A DNA stretch of 39,681 bases from Alterirhizorhabdus solaris. GTDB lineage: Bacteria; Pseudomonadota; Alphaproteobacteria; Sphingomonadales; Sphingomonadaceae. The translations under genes and the position numbers were made by a program. Within the stretch, counting starts at the first letter, position 1, and each line of letters begins with the position of its first letter. The notes beneath the pieces were generated by a model. The model had not been told where the DNA came from. It saw only the letters and a list, made by a program, of their open reading frames with translations, and made no database searches. Below are positions 23,864 to 31,142 of this stretch, piece by piece. The DNA lies in contig NZ_VNIM01000033.1 of the NCBI RefSeq assembly GCF_007785815.1, positions 1 through 39,681 on the forward strand, in the 5' to 3' direction.

Positions 23864-24483
23864 GCGCCCTCGCCCGGGCGATCGGTCGCCAGCTGCGCGA
23901 ACCGTCCGGCTTCGGTGGCTGGCTGACCGGCTGCGCCATGCGGCTGGCCAACCGGCGCCCGACCCGTCTCGCGATCGCGGCGCTCGGGATCAGGCCGGGT
24001 GACGTCGTGGTCGATCTCGGCTGCGGCACGGGGGACGCGGTTCCCGCTTTGCTCGCGGCAGCTCGGGGCGGCGAAACTCACGGCGTGGATCATTCGGAGG
24101 CGATGGTGCGTACGGCCGCCCACCGCCATCCGGATGCGATCTTCCACCATAGCATTTTCGCACGTCTGCCCTTTGCCGATGCGACGATCGATCGCGTGCT
24201 TGCCGCGAATGTCGCCTATTTCTGGACCGAGGCATCGCCGATCCTCACCGAACTCGCGCGCGTGATGCGGCCGGACGGACGGCTTGCCATATATGTGACC
24301 GATGGCGCGACGCTCGCCCGTGTCGGCCTGCGCGCCGATGCGACCCGGCGCAGTTTCCGCGCAGGCGATCTGGAGCAGTTGCTCGGTCCGCGGGCTTTGG
24401 TGCAGCCCGTTCGTGCAGGGCCGGGCGTGCGCGGGTTCGTCGCGACGATCGAGGGGCGCTGGCTCCACGCTCGCTGGGACTAG
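23860..24483 (+). CDS. Class I SAM-dependent methyltransferase
   Basis: This is 207 residues from GTG 23860, overlapping the preceding TGA (GTGA). Motif I is [18 protein letters not shown], the acidic loop is [17 protein letters not shown], and motif IV/post I is [20 protein letters not shown]. This is the Methyltransf_11/25 fold, so a small-molecule O-, N- or C-methylation is likely. It is cytoplasmic. It is the last gene of the hemolysin-family operon; the sequence degenerates into pseudogenes right after its stop. Confidence 0.88.
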   Translation: MSALARAIGRQLREPSGFGGWLTGCAMRLANRRPTRLAIAALGIRPGDVVVDLGCGTGDAVPALLAAARGGETHGVDHSEAMVRTAAHRHPDAIFHHSIFARLPFADATIDRVLAANVAYFWTEASPILTELARVMRPDGRLAIYVTDGATLARVGLRADATRRSFRAGDLEQLLGPRALVQPVRAGPGVRGFVATIEGRWLHARWD

Positions 24484-24745
24484 TCACCTGCGATACCATA
24501 GGCGTGGATGCCTTGATCGACTGGTCGCGGAGGATGATCCTGACACGCGGTTACGGCGTCAAGTTGTTCGCGGGGCAGCCAGTCGCGCTGTCCGGCCGTC
24601 CGGAACCAGGCCGGCATGTAGCCGAACGCAACGGCGTTCACACTACGACGCAATCGCAGAACGAAATTACCGCGACAGTCTTGCCGACTGCGCGGGTTCC
24701 AGAGACGGTACAAACCTGGGATCTGCGAGAACGACGCGGCAAAGC
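24484..24745. other. Unassigned region between the methyltransferase and the acetate-kinase remnant
   Basis: No family is recognised. Frames on both strands are open (a minus frame 24770-24480 with [20 protein letters not shown], and a plus frame from 24504). Neither has a clear start or family. The stretch is probably debris. Confidence 0.4.
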
Positions 24746-25180
24746 GTCGTGATCCGGGTGGGCAGCTCAACCTGCTCGGACGGGGCGAGAACGGAGGTGT
24801 CCGATGTAGCCGAGAGTAGCCCCGATCACACCGTCAGCTCCGAAGAGGTCGCGGCGAGGCTAAGCGGAGTGCGGCCCGAGGCGGTCGGCCACCGCATCGT
24901 GCACGGCGGGCCAACGCTACTCCGGCCGACGCTGATCGACGACCGTGTCCTCGCCGACCTCAGGGCGGCGTGCGCGTTTGCGCCCTTGCATGGACCGCCG
25001 CGCTGGACCTGATCGCGGTGGCGCGGCGGCACGGCGTCGCTACCCGGGCACGCCGCAGACCGCCTGCTGCGATACAGGCTTCAACGAACACCTACCGGCA
25101 ATCGCCGCTGTCCTGCCCGTCCCCATGGCGCCCCGGGCGGTCGGAGTCAGACGCTACGACTTTCACGGGCGATCGTGCGC
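24746..25180 (+). pseudogene. Acetate kinase remnant
   Basis: Two frames together encode pieces of Ack[21 protein letters not shown], the piece [16 protein letters not shown], then (after an indel of about 25010) PQTACCDTGFNEHLPAIAAV and VPMAPRAVGVRRYDFHGRSC. These are the N-terminal and middle blocks of the enzyme, with the phosphate-binding HGG and the conserved DTxFH region (here DTGFNE, so the catalytic His is already lost). The C-terminal half is replaced by a serine recombinase tail in the same direction. The N-terminal NSGSSSxK motif is only partly visible (VIRVGSST). Non-functional. Confidence 0.8.
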
Positions 25181-25475
25181 CAACTCGTATCAGCGCACGG
25201 TGACGGAGCTGGACACGCATCCTGCCGCCGACGCTGGCGAGTCGGCTTGGCGGGCGATCCGCGCGCTGGTCGAGAAGGTGGTGGTCCATCCGGGGAACGC
25301 ACGCGACCGCAAGCGGCGGGAGATGCAGCTGCACGGGGATTTGTTCGCGATGCTGGAGATCGCGTCACCCGCAAATGGCAATGTGATGGCCCGGAACGGA
25401 CAACTCCCCCAGCCCGGGATGTCTGGGGAAGTTGTGATACCGTTGGTTGCGGAGACGTGCAGCCACTTTGATTAA
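25181..25475 (+). pseudogene. Large serine recombinase, C-terminal remnant (copy 2)
   Basis: Encodes YQRTVTELDTHPAADAGESA, then WRAIRALVEKVVVHPGNARD and REMQLHGDLFAMLEIASPAN, followed by a stop at 25473-25475. This is the end of a recombinase of the same type as the fragments at 87-575 and 3508-3749. The fragment at 87-575 ends at TADILPHP, which is about where this one would continue, so the pieces could be from one ancestor. It follows directly on an acetate kinase fragment. Confidence 0.75.
25401..25434. terminator. Imperfect 12-bp stem hairpin after recombinase tail
   Basis: CAACTCCCCCAG (25401-25412) pairs with CTGGGGAAGTTG (25423-25434) with one mismatch around a 10-nt loop. It is in the same position as the perfect hairpin at 3657-3690 relative to the recombinase tail. 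Confidence 0.5.
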
Positions 25476-25900
25476 TGAACTGCCGGTGCTAATCATGTCA
25501 TGGCCGAAGTTTAGCTGATCCCAGAGGGCTGCTGGGACCTGCCGGGGTCACAACGCACATCCGGCGGAGAATGTGGCAGGGTCCGGAGTGCGCGTTCATC
25601 GGCACGCCTCCACCGAGCGCCGGGACGGCTTGGGGCGGGGCGCGACTTCTTCATTCGATCGGGTCAATCTGGGCGGCTTTATGGGCCGGTAGCCACTTGA
25701 AGATCTGGCATTGGTCTCGCAAGAGCTGGCGACGCCTGCTTACCCACCCGCGAGCAAGTCGGTCGCAGGTGCGGCGTGCTTCTCTGCCGGCACCGTCACG
25801 CCGCCTTCCCGACAAGGACGGCAAGTCGGTCGCAGATCAGGGCAGAGGCTCCTTCGACGAACCGGTATCGATCGACGCCGAGACAGAGTGCCGGCACGGC
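25476..25900. other. 425-bp region without a confident gene
   Basis: It lies between the recombinase tail and the end of the MFS gene. Short open frames occur on both strands, for example LALVSQELATPAYPPASKSV on the plus strand (about 25700-25760), but none has a recognised family or a ribosome binding site. Nothing else stands out. Confidence 0.45.
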
Positions 25901-27151
25901 TTATCCTGAAAGCCGAGGTTCGGCGCCATGAACCCTCGTTCCTGCCGCCGGGATAAGCCCGATCAACAACGCGCCGACCATCACCATCGGTATCGTCGCA
26001 ACGAGGAATACGTCGTATGTTCCGTAGGTCGAGAACAGGACGGATGACAGCAGCGGGCCCGCACTGGCACTGATCGCGAAGACCACGGTGGCGACCGAGT
26101 AGACCGAGGCGAACATCGTCACCGGGAAACGCCGCGCCGCCATGTAGGCGAGAATGTCGTTCTCGGCCCCGCCCGCCATGCCCAGCAGCGCCGCTGCCGC
26201 GACGGCGACCGTCATCGAGCCATCGACACGCATCAGCAGGAGCGTCGCCGGCACCGGCAGCAGGAAGACGACGACGCTGAGAAACCTCGCGGGCAGCCGG
26301 TCGAGCAGCAGCCCGACGACGACGCGCCCGATGAGCGAACTCATTCCGAAGACGCCGACAACGCTTGCCGCCGCCGAGGCACCCAGCCCGGAGATCGTCA
26401 GCATCGGGATGAGCATGATGAACAGGCCGTAGGAGGCGCAGGCGTATATGCCGCCCGCCAGCGCCAGACAGTAAAAGGTCGGTGACAGCAGGTGCTGCCG
26501 CAGGATGCGGGCAGGCACCTTGCCCTGCGCCACGGCGCTGGCCTCCCGATGCGAGCGGTCGAGCACGAAATAGACCAGCAGCAGCATCGGCACCGCCCAG
26601 CTTGCCGCCAGCGCGAGATACGCCCAGCGCCAGCCGAGCGCCTGAACGTACCAGGTGGCCAGCAACGGCATGATCGCGGTGGATAACCCGATCCCCGCCA
26701 GCGCCACGGCGAGCGCCAGCCCGCGCGACGTGTGGAATTCCGTCACCACAGGCTTCAGCCAGACGGGGATGCAGATGCACGCCAGCCCGATGGCATTCAG
26801 CGCGCAAAGCCCCCACCATTGCCATATCGAGCCGTTGGCGATGCCGAACAGCCCCAACGTCAGCGTGTAGGGGACGATCCCGATCAGCAGCAGCCGGCGC
26901 GCGCCGATCCTGTCCGCGATACGGCCGGCGACCGGGATCGCGACCAGCCCGACGAGGATCTGGACCATGAACGAGGCGGTGAAGGCGATCTGGCTCAGGC
27001 CGAGTTCGGCGGTCACGGGTTGCAGGAATACGCCGATCGTCGTCGGCATCAGCGTCGATCCCGCGATGCCCATCATGGCGATCAGCGGCACGGGCCAGCC
27101 GGTTGCCCATTCCCGGGCGGCCGTACGATCGGTCATGGGCGGTTCCAGCAT
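25901..27151 (-). CDS. MFS transporter (monocarboxylate/OFA-like)
   Basis: This is 416 residues from ATG 27151 (MLEPPMTDRTAAREWATGWP), 2 nt after the SDR stop; an alternative ATG is at 27136. Twelve transmembrane helices are evident. The MFS signature between helices 2 and 3 is GRIADRIGARRLLLIGI, and helix 5-6 has ALAVALAGIGLSTAIMPL. It resembles proton-coupled transporters of carboxylates and small organic acids. It is the last gene of the AcoABC-type operon, so it probably carries the substrate or an organic-acid product across the inner membrane, complementing the TonB receptor in the outer membrane. Confidence 0.88.
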   Translation of the reverse strand: MLEPPMTDRTAAREWATGWPVPLIAMMGIAGSTLMPTTIGVFLQPVTAELGLSQIAFTASFMVQILVGLVAIPVAGRIADRIGARRLLLIGIVPYTLTLGLFGIANGSIWQWWGLCALNAIGLACICIPVWLKPVVTEFHTSRGLALAVALAGIGLSTAIMPLLATWYVQALGWRWAYLALAASWAVPMLLLVYFVLDRSHREASAVAQGKVPARILRQHLLSPTFYCLALAGGIYACASYGLFIMLIPMLTISGLGASAAASVVGVFGMSSLIGRVVVGLLLDRLPARFLSVVVFLLPVPATLLLMRVDGSMTVAVAAAALLGMAGGAENDILAYMAARRFPVTMFASVYSVATVVFAISASAGPLLSSVLFSTYGTYDVFLVATIPMVMVGALLIGLIPAAGTRVHGAEPRLSG

Positions 27152-27153
27152 GG

Positions 27154-27936
27154 TCAATTGAAGATCGTCCCGCCATCGACGTTGATCGTCTGGCCGACGA
27201 CGTAATCGGCCCCGTCGCCCGCGAGGAACAGCGCCGTGCCGACGATATCGGCCGGATCGGCAAGGCGGCCGCTGGCGACCTGACGGGCAAGCGCGTCGTC
27301 GAAGTCCCGCGCGGTAACGCCGGGGGTGTCGGCGACGGCCATCGCCTGGATCTCCCGCCACATCGCCGTGCGGACGAATCCCGGGGCGATCGCGTTGACG
27401 CGGATGCCGTGCGCCGCCAGCGCCTGCCCCGCGGACTGGGTGATGCTGATGACCGCCGCCTTGCTTGCGGCATATTGGACGGAGGTTCCGACGCCCTGCC
27501 GCCCCGCGATCGAGGCGAGGTTGATGATACGACCCCGGCGATCACCCGCGATCATCGCGCGCGCGCCGGCCTGCAGCATGAAGAACAGGCCGCTGACGTT
27601 GACATCCAGCACCGACTGGAAACTCTCTACCGTGACGTCGAGCAGCGGCTGGGCGCGCAGGATGCCCGCGCCGTTGACGAGGATGTCGAGCCCGCCACCG
27701 AATGACGTCGCCAGCGCGACGGCGGCATCACGGTCGGCCTCGACCGTGACGTCACAGCGGAGCGCCTGCGCCCGCGCGCCGGCAGACCGGATCGCCACGG
27801 CGGCTCGCTCCGCCGCATCGCCGTCGCGGTCGGCACAGATGACGGTTGCTCCCTGTTCGGCATAAGCGTGGGCGATTTCCCGGCTGATCCCGCTGCCGGC
27901 GCCGGTGACGAGGGCGACCCTGCCCGCCAGCATCAT
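27154..27936 (-). CDS. SDR family oxidoreductase (acetoin/diol-type)
   Basis: This is 260 residues. Two adjacent ATGs (27936, 27933) are possible; the first has GGGAAG 6 nt upstream and overlaps the stop of the E2-like gene (ATGA). The NAD-binding loop is VALVTGAGSGISREIAHAYA, where the third Gly of TGxxxGxG is Ser. D(N)V is present (CDVTVEAD), with NGAG, the Ser in NLASIAGRQ and the Tyr-Lys in YAASKAAV. The C-terminus GQTINVDGGTIFN is usual for 3-hydroxy or diol dehydrogenases. In this operon it probably interconverts the hydroxyketone substrate and its diol or diketone. Confidence 0.9.
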   Translation of the reverse strand: MMLAGRVALVTGAGSGISREIAHAYAEQGATVICADRDGDAAERAAVAIRSAGARAQALRCDVTVEADRDAAVALATSFGGGLDILVNGAGILRAQPLLDVTVESFQSVLDVNVSGLFFMLQAGARAMIAGDRRGRIINLASIAGRQGVGTSVQYAASKAAVISITQSAGQALAAHGIRVNAIAPGFVRTAMWREIQAMAVADTPGVTARDFDDALARQVASGRLADPADIVGTALFLAGDGADYVVGQTINVDGGTIFN

Positions 27937-29087
27937 GCCGCGCTTCCCGACATCCCGGCACGATGCCGTGCGACATGATCGGCGACGCGCGCATTGACCG
28001 CGGCTGCCGCTTCGAGCTGGGGCATGTGTCCGGCGGTCGCGATATCGAGCGTGTCGATCCCGGCGATATCGACAAGCGCCTCGTCTGCCGCGACGATCTC
28101 GTCCCGGCCACCCCGGATCAGCAACCCGCGCGAGCCGATCGCGCGCCACCAGGCGACCGCCGCCGGGTCTGCCGCGTCGGCGCGCAGGTTCGCCGTGTCG
28201 ATCGCGGTCAGCGCCTGCGCAACCCCGTCGAGCCGCCTGTACCGCAGCAATCCCTCCACCATGTCGCGCGACGCGAGTGATTTGTCGGCGAACAGCATCG
28301 CAGTCGTCGACACGAGTTCGGAACGGCGCTTCGCCCCGATGAATCCTTCCACATAGGCCCGCGAGACGCGGCCCAGATCGGCCGGCGCGATGGCCGTGAA
28401 CGACCGGATCCGCTCGGGCCGAGCGTGCGCCAGATGGCGCGCGACGATCGCGCCGAAGCTGTGCGCGACCAGATGGACCGGCCCGGGCGCGACGGCATCG
28501 AGCAAGGCGCCGACGATCGTCGCCAGCCATGCGGCCGACCCGTCGCCGACCGCCTTGCCCGATCCACCGTGCCCCGGCAGGTCCAGCGCGATCACGCGGT
28601 GGGCCTGCGACCACGCCGGCTGGTTGAACATCCAGTTCTCGAGGTCGCCGCCGAAGCCGTGGATCAATACGATCGTCTCGTCGCCCGATCCCGTATCGAG
28701 GTAGCGGATGCGCGCGGTGCCGCCATCGCCGTCGGGTATCTCGACCATCGCCGGCTCGGCCGCTGCCGGCACGGAGGCGGCGGCGTCCGGGCCGCTATCG
28801 GGGCGCTCGCTGAGGAAGCGATCGATCTCCGCCCCGGTCGCGGCGGCCGGGCCGATCACCGCCAGCGGGGTGCCGCACGCCACCGTCGTGCCGGTCGCGA
28901 CCAGCGCGCGGTGCATGACTCCAGCGGCGGGGGCTTCGATCGTGTTGGTGATCTTGGTCGTCTCGGCATCGGCAAGATCGTCACCGGCGACGACGACTTC
29001 ACCCGGCTGCCGATGCCATGCCACCAGCGTGCCCTCTTCCATCGACAGGCCCCACTTAGGCATGGTGACGAGATGCAGACCGGTCAT
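27933..29087 (-). CDS. acoC: Lipoyl-domain alpha/beta hydrolase, acetoin dehydrogenase E2-like (AcoC)
   Basis: This is 384 residues from ATG 29087. Residues 1-80 are a biotinyl/lipoyl domain with the swinging Lys45 in ADAETTKITNTIEAPAAGVM. Residues of about 130-370 are an alpha/beta hydrolase fold instead of the usual E2 catalytic domain: ETIVLIHGFGGDLENWMF, the nucleophile elbow VHLVAHSFGAIVARHLAHA (Ser), and the final His in ATAGHMPQLE. AcoC proteins of Pseudomonas and Cupriavidus have this design. It accepts the acetyl (or acyl) group from the E1 component and passes it to CoA. ATGA overlaps tie it to E1 beta above and the SDR below. Confidence 0.9.
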   Translation of the reverse strand: MTGLHLVTMPKWGLSMEEGTLVAWHRQPGEVVVAGDDLADAETTKITNTIEAPAAGVMHRALVATGTTVACGTPLAVIGPAAATGAEIDRFLSERPDSGPDAAASVPAAAEPAMVEIPDGDGGTARIRYLDTGSGDETIVLIHGFGGDLENWMFNQPAWSQAHRVIALDLPGHGGSGKAVGDGSAAWLATIVGALLDAVAPGPVHLVAHSFGAIVARHLAHARPERIRSFTAIAPADLGRVSRAYVEGFIGAKRRSELVSTTAMLFADKSLASRDMVEGLLRYRRLDGVAQALTAIDTANLRADAADPAAVAWWRAIGSRGLLIRGGRDEIVAADEALVDIAGIDTLDIATAGHMPQLEAAAAVNARVADHVARHRAGMSGSAA

Positions 29088-30091
29088 CGCATGATCTCCC
29101 GCACCACGGCAGCGACGCGCGCCGCCGACGGGATGTAGGCGGCTTCCAGATTGGGTGCGAACGGCACGGGGGTGTGTGGCGCCGTAACCGTCCTGATCGG
29201 TGCCTTCAGGCTGTGGAAAGCGTGCTCGGCGGCCAGCGCGGCGATGTCCGCCGCCAGCCCGCACCGTGGGTTGCCCTCGTCCACCACCACCAGCCGGCCC
29301 GTTCGCCGGACGGATTCGAGAATGCTGTCCTCGTCGAGCGGGGACGTGGTACGCGGATCGATCAGATCGACCGAGATGCCCTCTTTTTCCAGCAAATCCG
29401 CCGCCTCGGCCGCGATATGCACCATTCGCGCGAAGGCGACGATCGTCACGTCATCGCCTTCCCGAACGAAATTCGCCTCGCCGAACGGGATGGCATAGGG
29501 TTCGGACGGCACCTCGTCGGCCAGATCGTACAGCAGCTTGTGCTCGAAGAAGACGACCGGATCATCGTCGCGGATCGCCTGGATCAGCAGGCCCTTGGCG
29601 TCATAGGCGCTGGACGGCATCACCACCTTCAGCCCGGGGACATGGGTGAAGATCGAATGCGGGCTTTGCGAGTGCTGCGCCGCCGCGCTGTAGCCGGCCC
29701 CGATCATCGAGCGGATGACTAGCGGCGTGCGCGCACGGCCGCCGAACATGTAGCGAAACTTGGCGGCCTGATTGTAGATCTGGTCGAAGCAGACGCCGAA
29801 GAAATCCGCGAACATCAGTTCGGCCACCGGCCGCAGCCCGGTGACGGCCGCGCCGGCGGCCATGCCCATGATCGCGCTTTCCGAGATCGGCGTGTCGATC
29901 ACGCGCGTCCGGCCGAACCGCGGGAGCAGGCCCTTGGTCACGCCCATGACGCCGCCGAACGCATCCTCCACGCCGCTGCTGCCGCCTTCGCCGCCGGCCA
30001 CGTCCTCACCGATGATGATGACGTTCGGGTCGCGCTCCATCTCCTGCGCGAGGGCTTCGTTGATCGCTTCGCGGATCGTTTTCCTGGGCAT
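29084..30091 (-). CDS. acoB: Thiamine-diphosphate-dependent E1 component, beta subunit (AcoB)
   Basis: This is 335 residues. It has the transketolase-like pyrimidine-binding domain (INEALAQEMERDPNVIIIGE, then the GGSSGV loop, DTPISESAIMGMAAGAA, AELMFADFF, HSQSPHSIFTHVPGLKVVMP), and the C-terminal domain (TIVAFARMVHIAAEAADLLE, VDLIDPRTTSPLDEDSI). The Glu of the TPISE segment is the usual proton donor for the cofactor. With AcoA it forms the heterotetramer that cleaves acetoin-like 2-hydroxyketones. It lies 5 bp after AcoA and overlaps AcoC by ATGA. Confidence 0.92.
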   Translation of the reverse strand: MPRKTIREAINEALAQEMERDPNVIIIGEDVAGGEGGSSGVEDAFGGVMGVTKGLLPRFGRTRVIDTPISESAIMGMAAGAAVTGLRPVAELMFADFFGVCFDQIYNQAAKFRYMFGGRARTPLVIRSMIGAGYSAAAQHSQSPHSIFTHVPGLKVVMPSSAYDAKGLLIQAIRDDDPVVFFEHKLLYDLADEVPSEPYAIPFGEANFVREGDDVTIVAFARMVHIAAEAADLLEKEGISVDLIDPRTTSPLDEDSILESVRRTGRLVVVDEGNPRCGLAADIAALAAEHAFHSLKAPIRTVTAPHTPVPFAPNLEAAYIPSAARVAAVVREIMR

Positions 30092-30096
30092 GGTGC

Positions 30097-31068
30097 TTAC
30101 CGATACGCAATGTAGACGTCGGCCATCAGATCGGCTTCGTCGGGGATAGGGGCGGCGCGGGCGAACGCCACGGCGTCGTCGATCTCGGCGGCGACATCGC
30201 GGTCGAGCGCATCGAACTGCTCGACGTCGAACAGCCCGGCCTCGATCAGGCGCCGGCGGATCAGGGCCAGCGGGTCACCGTCGCGACGCAGCGCCTCGAC
30301 CTCGCCCCTGGCGCGATAATGTTGCGGATCGCCGACGAAATGGCCGGTGAAGCGTGGGCAGCGCGTCTCCACGGTCGATGGCCCGCCGCCGCCCCGCGCC
30401 CGCTCGACCGCCTCGCCGACCGCGTCGTGGACGGCGAAGAAGTCGGTTCCGTCGACCGCAACCGCCGGCATTCCGAACGCCGCGGCGCGCGCGGCCAGAT
30501 CCGGGGTGCCGCAGGCATAGGAGGCGGCGGTGCCCTCACCGAAGCCGTTGTTTTCGATGACGAAGATCGCCGGCAGCTGCAGCACCACCGCCATGTTCAT
30601 CGCCTCGAACACCGTACCCTGGTTGGAGCCGCCGTCGCCGGTGAAGGCGACCGCGACCTTGCCGTTGCCGCGCGTCTTGGCCGTCAGCGCCGCGCCCAGC
30701 ACGAGCGGCGGGCTGCCGCCGACGATCGCATTCGCCCCCAGCATCCCCTTGGACAGGTCGGCGATGTGCATCGAGCCGCCCTTGCCCCGGCACAGGCCGT
30801 CGCGCTTGCCGTACAGTTCGGCCATCATCGCCTTCAGATCGGCACCCTTGGCGATGCAATGGCCATGCCCGCGATGCGTCGATCCGATATAATCGTCGTC
30901 GTCGAGGTGAATGCAGGTGCCGACCGCCGAAGCCTCCTGCCCGAGATAGCTGTGGATGAAGCCGGGTATCTCGCCCGACGAGAATTCGATGACGATGCGC
31001 TCCTCGAAATTGCGGATCCGCTGCATGCGCAGATACGCGTCGAGAAGGGTGGATCGGGGAAGCTGCAT
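30097..31068 (-). CDS. acoA: Thiamine-diphosphate-dependent E1 component, alpha subunit (AcoA)
   Basis: This is 323 residues from ATG 31068, with GAGAGG 8 nt upstream. The thiamine diphosphate/Mg motif begins AFTGDGGSNQGTVFEAMNMA and ends VIENN about 25 residues later. Other family marks are QEASAVGTCIHLDDDDYIGS, THRGHGHCIAKGAD, and CRGKGGSMHIADLSKGMLGA. The E1alpha of the acetoin system differs from pyruvate dehydrogenase E1alpha by lacking phosphorylation loops; this one has that short form. It follows the TonB receptor by 74 bp and begins the AcoABC set. No E3 (AcoD) gene is present here, so the shared cellular E3 would be used. Confidence 0.92.
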   Translation of the reverse strand: MQLPRSTLLDAYLRMQRIRNFEERIVIEFSSGEIPGFIHSYLGQEASAVGTCIHLDDDDYIGSTHRGHGHCIAKGADLKAMMAELYGKRDGLCRGKGGSMHIADLSKGMLGANAIVGGSPPLVLGAALTAKTRGNGKVAVAFTGDGGSNQGTVFEAMNMAVVLQLPAIFVIENNGFGEGTAASYACGTPDLAARAAAFGMPAVAVDGTDFFAVHDAVGEAVERARGGGGPSTVETRCPRFTGHFVGDPQHYRARGEVEALRRDGDPLALIRRRLIEAGLFDVEQFDALDRDVAAEIDDAVAFARAAPIPDEADLMADVYIAYR

Positions 31069-31142
31069 GGCGTTGACCTCTCGAATGAGCAGGCGATCGA
31101 ACCAAGCGGCGCGGCGGTGGGGCAGCGCCGCCCGGATGCCGG

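Noticed and set aside
24480-24770. Minus-strand 96-codon frame
   Set aside because: Has a plausible look ([17 protein letters not shown]) but no start, no family and it sits in debris.
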